From Marinobacterium lutimaris (GTDB taxonomy: Bacteria > Pseudomonadota > Gammaproteobacteria > Pseudomonadales > Balneatricaceae): a stretch of DNA of 64,000 nucleotides. Shown here piece by piece: positions 37,303 to 45,756 of this stretch. Below the pieces are notes generated by a model. The model was not told the DNA's origin. It did no database searches and saw nothing but the letters and a program-made list of their open reading frames with translations. Where the stretch lies: NCBI RefSeq assembly GCF_900108065.1, contig NZ_FNVQ01000001.1, positions 2,108,001 to 2,172,000 on the forward strand, given 5' to 3'. Each line of letters opens with the position of its first letter. The first letter of the stretch is position 1. The position numbers and the translations under genes are program-made.

Positions 37303-37510
37303 GCAATCCATCCCCTTTGGTGCAGCCGAGCATCGCAGACTGAAAGAGAGATAAGGGACAGGCTGTTTGAGCAGCAACGCTGCGAGTTTCCTGTCCCGCT
37401 CTTTCAGACGAGAAGCACAGGGGAGTCGGCGCAGCCGACCAAACCATAGGGGCGGTTTGGGATTGCAAAGAGACTTGTCCGTACAAGTCTCTTTGCTCGG
37501 CAGCAGCCGA
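37303..37510 (-). repeat. Structured dispersed element, copy A
   Basis: A repeated non-coding element of about 200 bases, read on the minus strand. In order: hairpin 0 (CGGC, loop TGCT, 37497-37510), hairpin 1 (14-base perfect stem GCAAAGAGACTTGT, loop ACGG, 37465-37496), a linker AATCCCAAACCGCCCC, hairpin 2 (GTCGGC, loop TGC, 37425-37439) and a long hairpin 3 at 37340-37407. Hairpin 3 has outer stem CTGAAAGAG, middle stem GGGACAGG and an apical five-base GCAGC stem. It ends near AAGGGGAT. Copies B and C share loops and linkers, but stem bases change in pairs. Any coding frame across it is judged accidental. Confidence 0.85.
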
Positions 37511-37584
37511 AACCGGCCTCGTAAAGGACGCGGATACGGGGATTCATTCGTCGGTAGGTTTATCCAAACTCTCTTATAGGGAGC

Positions 37585-37598
37585 TTGATGCAAATCAA
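37585..37598. promoter_or_regulatory. Perfect FNR/Anr box with no obvious target gene
   Basis: TTGATGCAAATCAA is an exact TTGAT-N4-ATCAA match, extended by one more pair on each side. The nearest plus-strand gene starts 314 bases away and the minus side has only repeat copy A. At the usual -41.5 spacing a plus-strand transcript would begin near 37633 and a minus-strand one near 37550, the latter with a weak GATAAA -10. The same bases also form a hairpin with a GCAA loop, so an RNA role is an alternative. Confidence 0.55.
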
Positions 37599-37649
37599 GC
37601 CTGCTATACAGGTGGATTTGCCAATTAAGCCCCAGCGATACAAAAGCCG

Positions 37650-37683
37650 CGACACGAAAGTGTCGGAGTCTGCTTTAGACTCC
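37650..37683 (+). repeat. Two adjacent small hairpins (GAAA and GCTTT loops)
   Basis: CGACAC-GAAA-GTGTCG (37650-37665) is followed at once by GAGTCT-GCTTT-AGACTC (37666-37682). The GAAA loop is a GNRA tetraloop, typical of stable RNA. The GCTTT loop recurs, with a different stem (TCAGCT), on the minus strand at 62725-62741. This suggests structured RNA or a second family of repeat elements. Confidence 0.65.
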
Positions 37684-37843
37684 AGGCCAGCGGCACTGAA
37701 CGCCGAAATCGGGCTAAGCTTTCCCTGCATGCAGCTTCTCATCCCGGCTCCAGGCTTGAGCCAAACATCGTTTCGGCCAGACTCTTATGAGCCAGCATGC
37801 TTGGCTTCAACCATTATATTCCATTTAATTATTTGCTTATTCT

Positions 37844-37855
37844 ATATAATTATAT
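37844..37855 (+). promoter_or_regulatory. -10 element inside an AT palindrome, persulfide operon promoter
   Basis: ATATAATTATAT is a perfect 12-base palindrome containing the -10 hexamer TATAAT (37845-37850), about 57 bases before the ATG at 37912. Two TTATATTC repeats lie around it. ArsR-type sulfide/persulfide repressors (BigR/SqrR) bind such AT-rich palindromes over the promoter of persulfide dioxygenase genes, so this is a candidate operator. The regulator gene is not in the window. Confidence 0.4.
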
Positions 37856-37911
37856 TCTAATATTTAGAAGATCATATCCCCACCTACATCTCATCAACCG
37901 TGGGAGCTCAG

Positions 37912-38769
37912 ATGCAGATTATTCCTTTTTTCGACAAGGCCACCTTCACCTTCAGCTACATCGTTATCGATGAAGCGACGCGCCAGTGCACCCTTATCGA
38001 CTCCGTGCTGGATTACGACGCCGCCTCCGGGCGCACCTCCACCGCCAGTGCCGACCGGCTGATCAGCTATGTGCGCGAACACCAGCTAAGTGTGGAGTGG
38101 ATTCTGGAAACCCATGTTCATGCCGATCACCTTAGCGCGGCGCCTTACTTGAAGCAGGTCCTCGGCGGAAAATTGGGCATCGGCGAGCATATCCGTACGG
38201 TGCAGCTCACCTTTGGCAAGCTGTTCAACGCCGGTACCGAGTTCGCCACCGATGGCAGCCAGTTCGACCATCTGTTCTGTGATGACGAGACCTTTACCAT
38301 CGGCAACCTGAGTGCCAGAGCTCTGCATACTCCTGGGCATACCCCGGCCTGCATGACCTACCTGATCGAAGACGCAGGCTTCGTCGGCGATACCCTGTTT
38401 ATGCCGGATTACGGCACCGCGCGCTGCGACTTCCCCGGTGGCGATGCGCGTACCCTGTACCGTTCCATACAGAAGCTGCTGGCCCTGCCAGACGAAACCC
38501 GGCTGTTCATGTGCCACGACTACAAGGCGGAAGGACGCGACGAGTACCTCTGCGAAACCACCGTCGCCGAGCAGCGCCAGCACAATATCCACATCTCAGA
38601 GGGCCACAACGAAGAGAGCTTCGTGAAGATGCGCAGCGAACGTGATGCAACCCTGGGAATGCCGGTACTGATCCTGCCCTCGGTGCAGATCAACATGCGC
38701 GCCGGCGAGCTGCCGCCCGCCGAAGATAACGGCACCCGCTACCTGAAGATTCCGCTGAACAAGCTCTGA
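37912..38769 (+). CDS. MBL-fold persulfide dioxygenase-like protein (Blh/ETHE1 type)
   Basis: A 285-residue metallo-beta-lactamase-fold enzyme. Metal ligands are visible in ETHVHADHLSAAPYLK, TPGHTPACMTYL, GFVGDTLFMPDYGTARCDFPGG and FMCHDYKAEGRDEY. This set is that of the Blh/ETHE1-like group, which oxidises glutathione persulfide to sulfite using mononuclear iron. The start ATG 37912 has GGGAG six bases upstream; the GTG at 37900 is rejected. First gene of a three-gene operon with a SulP transporter and a rhodanese, which supports a role in sulfide or persulfide detoxification. Confidence 0.9.
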   Translation: MQIIPFFDKATFTFSYIVIDEATRQCTLIDSVLDYDAASGRTSTASADRLISYVREHQLSVEWILETHVHADHLSAAPYLKQVLGGKLGIGEHIRTVQLTFGKLFNAGTEFATDGSQFDHLFCDDETFTIGNLSARALHTPGHTPACMTYLIEDAGFVGDTLFMPDYGTARCDFPGGDARTLYRSIQKLLALPDETRLFMCHDYKAEGRDEYLCETTVAEQRQHNIHISEGHNEESFVKMRSERDATLGMPVLILPSVQINMRAGELPPAEDNGTRYLKIPLNKL

Positions 38770-38777
38770 GACCAACC

Positions 38778-40577
38778 ATGATCCGGCTTCCCAAAATTAC
38801 AGCCTCGCAGCTGCTCCCCTGCCTGAGCTGGGCACGCGAATACAATCGCGATATGGCACTCAAGGATGGCCTAGCCGCGGTGATCGTCACGCTGATGCTG
38901 ATTCCGCAAAGTCTCGCCTACGCCATGCTGGCGGGGCTACCGCCGGTGATCGGTCTTTATGCCAGTATCCTGCCGCTGATCGCCTATGCGCTGTTCGGCA
39001 CCAGCCGCGCACTGGCAGTGGGCCCTGTGGCGGTGGTCTCACTGATGACCGGCGCCATCCTGATGCCGCTGTTTCCAGCGGGTAGCGCGGAGTATGTCCA
39101 GGCGGCCATGCTGATGGCGATGCTCTCCGGTCTGATTCTGATCGGCATGTCGCTGCTGCGACTCGGTTTCCTGGTCAACTTTCTCAGCCACCCGGTGGTC
39201 TCCGGCTTTGTCACCGCCTCGGGCATTCTGATCACCCTCGGCCAGCTGCGTCATATCCTCGGCATCAAGGCCGGCGGCGATACCGCCTTTGAGCTTCTGG
39301 CCTCAACGCTGGAGGGCCTTGGCGCTACCAACCTGCCGACCCTGCTGATCGGCCTCGGCAGCATCGCTTTCCTCTACCTGGCACGGAAACAGGGCAAGAG
39401 CTTCCTGGAAGCTATCGGCCTCTCAACCGGCGCTGCCGCCAATCTGAGCCGCGCCGCGCCGGTGCTGGCGCTGGTCGTCACCGCGGCACTGGTGGCCTGG
39501 CTGAACCTGGCAGAAGCCGGCGTTCCCGTGGTTGGTCAGGTACCAACCGGTTTACCCTCGCTGCAGTTGCCGACATTCGACCTGGCACTGATCTACCAGC
39601 TACTGCCCGGTGCCGTGCTGATCAGCCTGGTGGGCTTTATGGAATCGGTCTCCGTGGCGCAGACCTTTGCCGCGCGGCGGCGCCAGCGCATCCACCCCAA
39701 CCAGGAACTCAGCGCCCTGGGCAGCGCCAATATCGCCTCGGCGATCAGCGGTGGTATGCCGGTGACCGGCGGTTTCTCCCGCTCCGTGGTCAGCTTTGAA
39801 GCCGGTGCCCAGACACCGCTGGCCGGTGCCCTTTCAGCCCTGGGAATTGGTGTGACGGTGATGTTCTTCACCCCACTGTTTGAGAGCCTGCCAAGGGCGG
39901 TGCTTGCGGCCACTATTATCGTCGCCGTACTCACCCTGGTGGATCTGCGCGCTATCGGCCGCACCTGGAAGTATTCGCGCCAGGACGGCCTCGCCCTGAT
40001 AGCCACGCTGGTGGGCGTGCTGGTTGTCGGCGTAGAGACCGGCATTATCCTCGGACTCGCGCTGTCACTGCTACTGTTCCTCTGGCGCACCAGCAAACCG
40101 CATATGGCGGTAGTCGGCCAGTTGCCCGGCAGCCAGCACTTTCGTAACGAGGAGCGTTTTCATGTGGTGCAGAGCCCCCATGTGCTGACGGTGCGGGTGG
40201 ATGAAAGCCTCTATTTCCCCAACGCCCGCTACCTGGAAGATCGTATCGCCGCACTGGTGGAATCCCATCCGGGTATCGATGCCCTGGTGCTGATGTGTCC
40301 TGGCGTGAACCTGATCGATGCCAGCGCCCTTGAAAGCCTTGAAGCGATCAATGAACGACTCGGCACCGCCGGCATCACCCTGCACCTCTCCGAGGTGAAA
40401 GGCCCGGTCATGGACCAGCTGCACAAAAGCCATCTGCTGCAACAGCTCACCGGCAACGTCTACCTGAGCCAGTACGAAGCGATGGCGGCACTGGACCCGG
40501 AAACAACACAACGCACGCTGGCGACCAAAGCGGAAGCCTGCGCAAAAAAACAGCCAATGGAGGAACAGCAATCATGA
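38778..40577 (+). CDS. SulP (SLC26) family anion transporter with STAS domain
   Basis: A 599-residue inner-membrane transporter. About 10-12 membrane segments include LKDGLAAVIVTLMLIPQSLAYAMLAGLPPVIGLYAS, the family signature, and ALGSANIASAISGGMPVTGGFSRSVVS. A C-terminal cytoplasmic STAS domain follows (about residues 455-570, LMCPGVNLIDASALESLEAINERL). SulP proteins move sulfate, bicarbonate or related anions. It lies eight bases after the dioxygenase gene and overlaps the rhodanese gene by four bases, so sulfite or sulfate export or import is the likely role here. Confidence 0.94.
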   Translation: MIRLPKITASQLLPCLSWAREYNRDMALKDGLAAVIVTLMLIPQSLAYAMLAGLPPVIGLYASILPLIAYALFGTSRALAVGPVAVVSLMTGAILMPLFPAGSAEYVQAAMLMAMLSGLILIGMSLLRLGFLVNFLSHPVVSGFVTASGILITLGQLRHILGIKAGGDTAFELLASTLEGLGATNLPTLLIGLGSIAFLYLARKQGKSFLEAIGLSTGAAANLSRAAPVLALVVTAALVAWLNLAEAGVPVVGQVPTGLPSLQLPTFDLALIYQLLPGAVLISLVGFMESVSVAQTFAARRRQRIHPNQELSALGSANIASAISGGMPVTGGFSRSVVSFEAGAQTPLAGALSALGIGVTVMFFTPLFESLPRAVLAATIIVAVLTLVDLRAIGRTWKYSRQDGLALIATLVGVLVVGVETGIILGLALSLLLFLWRTSKPHMAVVGQLPGSQHFRNEERFHVVQSPHVLTVRVDESLYFPNARYLEDRIAALVESHPGIDALVLMCPGVNLIDASALESLEAINERLGTAGITLHLSEVKGPVMDQLHKSHLLQQLTGNVYLSQYEAMAALDPETTQRTLATKAEACAKKQPMEEQQS

Positions 40578-40954
40578 AAACGGCCATGGACCTAGTCGGC
40601 GCCGCCAAGGCACAAATTCAGGAGATCGACACAGAAGGCGCCGAGATGCAGACAAAATCTGCCGATGCGATTATCGATGTACGTGAACCCGATGAGTTTG
40701 CCGCCGGCCATCTGCCGGGCGCGATCAATATTCCGCGCGGCCTGCTGGAGTTCAAGCTGAGTGCCGACGAGGCCCTGTCTGCACGGGATCTGAATATCCT
40801 GCTCTACTGCAAGACCAGCGGCCGTGCGGCCCTGGCGGCACAGGCGATGAAAGAGATGGGCTACCTGCATGTCAGCTCGATCAGCGGCGGCTTCGACGCC
40901 TGGCTGCAAGCCGGCAAGCCGGTATTTACACCCAGCCTGCCGGACTTCGACTAA
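40574..40954 (+). CDS. Single-domain rhodanese
   Basis: A 126-residue sulfurtransferase with IDVREPDEFAAGHLPGAINIPRG and the active-site loop LLYCKTSGRAALAA, whose Cys carries the persulfide. It transfers sulfane sulfur between thiosulfate, glutathione persulfide and acceptors. The ATG overlaps the SulP stop (ATGA), and a strong terminator follows. With the upstream dioxygenase it would connect persulfide, sulfite and thiosulfate. Confidence 0.93.
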   Translation: MKTAMDLVGAAKAQIQEIDTEGAEMQTKSADAIIDVREPDEFAAGHLPGAINIPRGLLEFKLSADEALSARDLNILLYCKTSGRAALAAQAMKEMGYLHVSSISGGFDAWLQAGKPVFTPSLPDFD

Positions 40955-40980
40955 GCTTTCAGCGCCTAAATTCAACCTCC

Positions 40981-41017
40981 AAAACCGCGGCCCCGCCCTG
41001 GCAGTCGCCGCGGTTTT
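40981..41017 (+). terminator. Terminator after the persulfide operon
   Basis: AAAACCGCGGC pairs with GCCGCGGTTTT over 11 bases with a 15-base loop, ending in TTTT. It lies 26 bases past the rhodanese stop. Confidence 0.85.
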
Positions 41018-41153
41018 GCCTGTCGCAAAGATAAAATCATCTCCCCTGTTCACGCCAAATTATGCGCAAAAATGAACTTTCGCTAATACTGGTTATCGGA
41101 CAAAACGTTCCATTTAACCAACAAGGCCCGATGAGCAGGGCCTGGGAGAGACC

Positions 41154-41537
41154 ATGACAAACCATCCGACACGTAGCCGTTTTCTTGCCTGGATTCTCAT
41201 GGCGTTGTTCACCTTCGCCGGCGTTCAGGTACCCGCCTCAGCCGCCATTGTCACCACTGACCAAATAGCCGCCGACTCCCACCTCGAAGATCGACGGTCT
41301 GAAATCAAAGAGATGCTGACCCGCGACGACGTCAAGCAACAGCTGGTGGATCTGGGCGTGGATGTGAACCATGTACAGGACCGTGTCGATAGCATGACCG
41401 CAAGCGAACTGGCCCAGCTTGACGGTAAGATGGATGATCTTCCCGCCGGCGGTATTCTCGGTGCCGTTCTGGCCGTTATCCTGATTCTTGTTCTTCTGGA
41501 TCTGCTCGGCGCCACCGATGTATTCCCCAATATCTAA
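41154..41537 (+). CDS. PA2779-like small exported protein
   Basis: A 127-residue protein with a signal peptide (MALFTFAGVQVPASAA), a helical acidic middle (LEDRRSEIKEMLTRDDVKQQLVDLGVDVNHVQDRVDSMTASELAQLDGKMDDLPAGG) and a C-terminal membrane helix (GILGAVLAVILILVLLDLLG) ending TDVFPNI. This is the layout of the PA2779 family, which always seems to precede a PA2778-type peptidase. Their open frames overlap by 20 bases here. The joint function is unknown. Confidence 0.88.
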   Translation: MTNHPTRSRFLAWILMALFTFAGVQVPASAAIVTTDQIAADSHLEDRRSEIKEMLTRDDVKQQLVDLGVDVNHVQDRVDSMTASELAQLDGKMDDLPAGGILGAVLAVILILVLLDLLGATDVFPNI

Positions 41538-42522
41538 GCGCTCAGCCGCGCCCGGGCACACGCCCGGGCGCTCCGTTTTCTGTCCCCTGTTTGCCCTGTT
41601 TGCCACCTTGCTTATGCTCGGCGGCTGCAGCGCTACTCCTCAGACCAACGCCCTGTTGAGCAGTCCGCTGCCGGAGCAGGAACCGCTGAGTGCGGAGTTG
41701 ACCGAGGTTCCCTTCTACCCTCAGGAGCAGTACCAGTGCGGCCCTGCTGCCCTGGCGACACTGCTGGAGTACAGCGGCCGGGAGGTCACACCTGACGACC
41801 TGGTGCCCAGGGTCTATGTACCTGAGCGCGAAGGGAGTTTTCAGGTCGAGATGCTCGGCGCCACGCGCCAGTATCAGCGTATCGCCTACCCCATCGAACC
41901 GCAGCTTGAGGCACTGATCGGTGCCATCGATGCCGGTTATCCGGTACTCGTGCTGCAGAACCTGGCGATGGAGTGGTACCCGCGCTGGCACTACGCAGTC
42001 GCGATCGGTTATGACCTGGAGGACGAAACCATCATTCTCCGCACCGGCGTCACCGAGCGTTATGCGGCCGATATGAAGGTGTTTGAGCGCACCTGGGAGC
42101 GCGGTGATTACTGGGGCATGGTGGCGGTTAAACCCGGCGATATGCCGCCGGATGCGGATGCCCGAGACTATTTCCAGGCGGTCGCAGCCTTTGAGCGCCC
42201 GGCGCCGGAAGTACAGGCCCGAACCGCCTGGCAAACTGGCCTGCAACACTGGCCAGACGATCGTTCACTGCTGATGGGTTATGGCAACCATCTGTATAAC
42301 GCAGGCCTGCCCGCTCAGGCCGGGGAGCAGTATCTGAGGGTGACCCAGCTGTATGCGGACTATGCTCCCGCCTACAACAATCTGGCGCAGACACTGATCG
42401 ACACCGGCCAACCCTCAGCGGCGCTCAATTATGCCCGCAAGGCGGTATCGCTCGGCAATGAGCAGCAAGTCGAGGTGTATCGCCAGACACTGGAGCAGGC
42501 TGAGAACGCACTGGCGGATTGA
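41518..42522 (+). CDS. PA2778-like C39-type cysteine peptidase lipoprotein with TPR
   Basis: About 334 residues. The export signal ends in a lipobox (LLMLGGC). The papain-like C39 domain has the catalytic Cys in YQCGPAALATLLEYSG and His in RWHYAVAIGYD. The C-terminal half carries tetratricopeptide-like helices (YADYAPAYNNLAQTLIDTGQPSAALNYARKAVSLG). ATG 41518 is used; it lies inside the end of the PA2779 gene and has no clear ribosome site, consistent with coupled translation. Family partner of PA2779; the substrate of the peptidase is not known. Confidence 0.87.
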   Translation: MYSPISKRSAAPGHTPGRSVFCPLFALFATLLMLGGCSATPQTNALLSSPLPEQEPLSAELTEVPFYPQEQYQCGPAALATLLEYSGREVTPDDLVPRVYVPEREGSFQVEMLGATRQYQRIAYPIEPQLEALIGAIDAGYPVLVLQNLAMEWYPRWHYAVAIGYDLEDETIILRTGVTERYAADMKVFERTWERGDYWGMVAVKPGDMPPDADARDYFQAVAAFERPAPEVQARTAWQTGLQHWPDDRSLLMGYGNHLYNAGLPAQAGEQYLRVTQLYADYAPAYNNLAQTLIDTGQPSAALNYARKAVSLGNEQQVEVYRQTLEQAENALAD

Positions 42523-42547
42523 GTCTCAGCAAAGCATTTCGCGCATA

Positions 42548-42575
42548 AAAAAGCCTGGGAACCCCCAGGCTTTTT
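42548..42575. terminator. Bidirectional terminator
   Basis: AAAAAGCCTGGG pairs perfectly with CCCAGGCTTTTT over 12 bases with a four-base loop. It sits between the convergent PA2778 and aldolase genes and can serve both. Confidence 0.93.
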
Positions 42576-42598
42576 CGTTTCCATGCACTTAACGCCGA

Positions 42599-43330
42599 TC
42601 AGTCCTTATAGGAAGGATCAATACGGTCCAGCTTACGCAGCCAGGCCTGCCATACCATCTGGCGCTCAGATTCGGTCGCCTTGAACTGGCCACAGACGTA
42701 CTGCGCCAGCGACTCTGGAATCTCCGAGACCTGTGTCAGCGCCGCCATCTGCGCGGCTGCCAGCTGGATCTCACACGCCTTATTCAGGTAATACATCACC
42801 TGGAAGGCATCGGCGATGGTTTCACCGACGCTGAGCAGGCCATGACTCTGCAAAATCAGCGCGATGTTATCGCCCAGTGACTGCTGAATCCGCTCACGCT
42901 CCTCCAGGTTGAACGCCACCCCCTCGTAGGGGTGGTAGCCGACCCGGTTATAGAACTCGGCACTGATCTGGTTCAGTGTCAGCAGGCCCTTGTCACAGGC
43001 CGCCACCGCCATGCCCGGCAGGGTGTGGGTGTGGATGACGCAGTGCGCATCTTCCCGCGCCATATGCACGGCACTGTGGATGGTGAAACCGGCCGGGTTG
43101 TACTTGGCATCGCCATCGACCACCTTGCCGTTTACATCGACCACGATAAGATCGCTGGCGCGAATCTCATCGAACATATAACCGAACGGGTTAATCAGGA
43201 AGCGCGGCTCACCTTCACCCGGCAGTCGCACGGAAAAGTGAGTGTAGATTGTGTCTTCCCAGCCCAGCATCGCTGCCAGGCGGTACGATGCAGCCAGATC
43301 GCGTCGTAGTTCCGCTTCTGTTGCCATCAT
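42599..43330 (-). CDS. Class II aldolase/adducin family protein
   Basis: A 243-residue zinc-dependent aldolase-fold protein. Zinc-ligand histidines are in [15 protein letters not shown] and [10 protein letters not shown], with the N-terminal [25 protein letters not shown]. Family members cleave or decarboxylate hydroxy-acids or act as dehydratases; the substrate is not readable. Last gene of a six-gene operon: its ATG overlaps the transporter stop by four bases (ATGA). In this context it probably acts on the carbon skeleton left after amine removal. Confidence 0.88.
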   Translation of the reverse strand: MMATEAELRRDLAASYRLAAMLGWEDTIYTHFSVRLPGEGEPRFLINPFGYMFDEIRASDLIVVDVNGKVVDGDAKYNPAGFTIHSAVHMAREDAHCVIHTHTLPGMAVAACDKGLLTLNQISAEFYNRVGYHPYEGVAFNLEERERIQQSLGDNIALILQSHGLLSVGETIADAFQVMYYLNKACEIQLAAAQMAALTQVSEIPESLAQYVCGQFKATESERQMVWQAWLRKLDRIDPSYKD

Positions 43331-44862
43331 GCTATTGCCTCCGCTTTACCCATAAACTCTCTTGCACGCAGCAGATTGGGTGTGCTGCTATCCGCGTTGA
43401 TGATCTGCGCCGGAGACGCATCTGCCTGGATCACGCCATGTTCCATCATCACCACACGATCGGAGACGCTCAGTGCAAAATCCATCTCGTGAGTGACGAT
43501 AATCAGTGTCATCCCCTCTTTCGCCAGATCCTGGATCACCTTGAGCACTTCGCCCACCATCTCCGGATCCAGCGCCGAGGTCGGCTCATCGAAGAGTATG
43601 ATATCAGGTGAGAGCGCCAGGGTACGGGCGATCGCCACACGCTGCTGCTGACCGCCGGAAAGCTGATGCGGATATTTATCGGCATGCATCAGCAGCCCGA
43701 CACGGTCCAGCAGATACAACGCCTGCTTGCGGTTCACTTCCAGCTCCGCCGGTTTACCGTGGTAGCGCGGCGCCATCATGATGTTTTCCAGCGCGGTTTT
43801 GTGCGGGAACAGGTTGAAGCTTTGGAACACCATGCCGATGCGTTGCATCCCGGCGCGCACCCGGTTCCGATCCGGCGTAGTGCCGCCCTTGATGAAATCT
43901 TCGCCGAACAGCACGATCTCGCCGCCGTTGAGCTCTTCCAGCATGTTCACGGTGCGGATCAGGGTAGTTTTACCCGAGCCCGACGGCCCAATCACGCTGA
44001 TTACCTCACCGATGCCCACGTTCATATCAACGCTTTTGAGTACCTGGTGCTCACCGTAGGATTTCTGAATGCCGCGCAGCTGCAGCGCCTTGGGCGCACC
44101 ATGGGACGGCGCCGGCTGGCGGGTCGGTAACGGCTGCACCTCTTTACGCAAACGTTCGCACTCGGCATCGCTGAGCGTACCTGGGCGACGTGAAGGCACA
44201 TCGAGCTTTTTCTCGGCCCACTGCAGCACCGAGCCAAACACGGTCACGATCATCACGTAGTACACCGCCACCGCCAGCAGGGTCTCCAGCACCAGGAAGT
44301 TTTGGGCATAGAGACGCTGACCGGTCTGCAGCAGCTCCGGCAGCGAGATCGCCGATACCAGCGAGCTCAGCTTGATAATGGTGACATATTCATTGATCAG
44401 CGACGGCATGGAGATACGGATCGCCTGGGGGATCACGATCATCCGCTGCACGCCAAGGAATCCGATATTCAGGGCATGGCCCGCTTCGCGCTGGCCCTTG
44501 GCCACCGACAGCAGACCGCTGCGATGAATCTCTGCCATGTAGGCTGCTTCCGTGACCACCAGGCTCACCAGGCCGGCGATAAAGGGCACGCCGAGGAATG
44601 AGCCGGTGGAGGGAAACAGCTGAGGCAGGTTGAACACAAATACCAGTACCACCAGCAGGGGTACGCTGCGGAAGAACCACACGTACAACCCTGCCGGGAT
44701 ATTCAGCCAGCGATGGCTGGACATTTTCGCAGAAGCGACAAGGAAGCCCAGAGCGAGCCCTATTCCCCACGACAGCGTGCTGAGAACCACCACCGTGACA
44801 CACGCTTTCCAAAACGCGGCCAGGGTAAATAACGAGAAGAAATAGTCCCAATCCAGGCTCAT
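43327..44862 (-). CDS. Amino-acid ABC transporter, permease fused to ATPase
   Basis: A 511-residue fusion. Residues 1-225 are a HisM/GlnP-type permease (coupling [28 protein letters not shown]). After a proline-rich linker, residues 250-500 are a GlnQ-type ATPase with Walker [11 protein letters not shown], signature [13 protein letters not shown] and Walker [15 protein letters not shown]. These are normally two genes. It lies 34 bases after the binding-protein gene and overlaps the aldolase gene, completing an importer for a polar, probably basic or guanidino, amino compound. A single permease implies a homodimer. Confidence 0.94.
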   Translation of the reverse strand: MSLDWDYFFSLFTLAAFWKACVTVVVLSTLSWGIGLALGFLVASAKMSSHRWLNIPAGLYVWFFRSVPLLVVLVFVFNLPQLFPSTGSFLGVPFIAGLVSLVVTEAAYMAEIHRSGLLSVAKGQREAGHALNIGFLGVQRMIVIPQAIRISMPSLINEYVTIIKLSSLVSAISLPELLQTGQRLYAQNFLVLETLLAVAVYYVMIVTVFGSVLQWAEKKLDVPSRRPGTLSDAECERLRKEVQPLPTRQPAPSHGAPKALQLRGIQKSYGEHQVLKSVDMNVGIGEVISVIGPSGSGKTTLIRTVNMLEELNGGEIVLFGEDFIKGGTTPDRNRVRAGMQRIGMVFQSFNLFPHKTALENIMMAPRYHGKPAELEVNRKQALYLLDRVGLLMHADKYPHQLSGGQQQRVAIARTLALSPDIILFDEPTSALDPEMVGEVLKVIQDLAKEGMTLIIVTHEMDFALSVSDRVVMMEHGVIQADASPAQIINADSSTPNLLRAREFMGKAEAIA

Positions 44863-44896
44863 AATTCGCTCCTGTTTTTACGTTAACCGCCGCTCG

Positions 44897-45700
44897 TTAT
44901 TCGACCGGCGTCAGCTCGTACTTCTCGATCAGCGCCGCGTAGGAACCGTCAGCCTTGATCTCTTCCAGCGCCTTTTCCAGCGCCTCTTTCATCTCGGTGT
45001 TGCCCTGTTTCACGTACATGCCCAGGGTCTGCGGATACACCAGTTCCGGAGAGCTGATCTCGAGACGACCCCGGGTACGCTCAACAAACATCTTGGCTGC
45101 GCCGGCAATCTCCAGCTGTGCTTCGACGTTGCGGGACATCAGCGCCTGGGAAACTTCCGGCGCGGTGGGGAATTCCTGAATCTCTACCGGCTCTTTGCCG
45201 TTGGCTTCGCAGTAATCGGTAGACAGGCTCTGCAACTGGCTGACCCAGGCGGTACCCTGCTGCAGACCGACGTTAACGCCACACAGATCTTCAGCGGTCT
45301 GAGGTTTAACCTCGCTGTCCTTCATCACCAGGATGGAGGCGCCGGTCAGACCGTAAGGAATCGCATCGGCCTTTTTCAGGCGGTCTTCGGTGATGTACAT
45401 ACCGGAGATAACGGCATCAAACTTGTTGGCGCCCAGGCCCAGGATCAGACCGGTGAACTTGGTGTCGTGGAAGCTGGCGGTCGCTCCCATTTTCTCTGCC
45501 AGCAGAGCGGAAATTTCCGGGTCAAAACCGACCACTTTGTCGCCGTCGTAGGATTCGAACGGCGGATAGCTGATCTCCATACCCACTTTCAGATCACCCT
45601 CTGTCATCAGGGGTGCTGCACTGACAGCCTGGCTCAGGATGCCCGCAGACAGTACGGAAAGCCCGGTTTTTACAAGCGCTTTGGTCATCTTCACGGTCAT
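44897..45700 (-). CDS. Amino-acid ABC transporter periplasmic binding protein
   Basis: About 267 residues of the SBP_bac_3 (GlnH/ArgT-like) family. It has a signal peptide ending AVSAAPLM, the mature start LKVGMEISYPPFESYDGDKVVGFDPEISALLAEKMGA, then YGLTGASILVMKDSEVK and TPQTLGMYVKQGN-like segments. The start ATG 45700 follows GAGGAG. It delivers its ligand to the fused permease-ATPase encoded next. Residues that would define the ligand cannot be judged without a structure. Confidence 0.93.
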   Translation of the reverse strand: MTVKMTKALVKTGLSVLSAGILSQAVSAAPLMTEGDLKVGMEISYPPFESYDGDKVVGFDPEISALLAEKMGATASFHDTKFTGLILGLGANKFDAVISGMYITEDRLKKADAIPYGLTGASILVMKDSEVKPQTAEDLCGVNVGLQQGTAWVSQLQSLSTDYCEANGKEPVEIQEFPTAPEVSQALMSRNVEAQLEIAGAAKMFVERTRGRLEISSPELVYPQTLGMYVKQGNTEMKEALEKALEEIKADGSYAALIEKYELTPVE

Positions 45701-45756
45701 GCTCCTCAAAGGGATTATCAGTTATTCAGTTTCTTCAGATTTTTATTTCGCGGTTT

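Larger units (their letters stand above)
37145..37911. other. 767-base non-coding region rich in hairpins
   Basis: It contains, from left to right, the peroxidase terminator, a 9-base hairpin, structured element copy A, an FNR/Anr box, a tandem pair of hairpins, a lower-GC stretch and the promoter of the persulfide dioxygenase operon. Frames on either strand (for example plus 37585-37860) have no ribosome site and translate through hairpins, so none is called as a gene. Confidence 0.6.

Noticed and set aside
37201-37593. Frame over repeat copy A with a translation similar to that of a frame over copy B
   Set aside because: The similarity arises from the shared nucleotide element. Stem changes between the copies preserve pairing rather than codons, and neither frame has a ribosome site.
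37585-37860. 91-codon frame between the FNR box and the persulfide operon
   Set aside because: No ribosome site, crosses two hairpins, and ends in an AT-rich stretch giving an Ile/Phe-rich tail.
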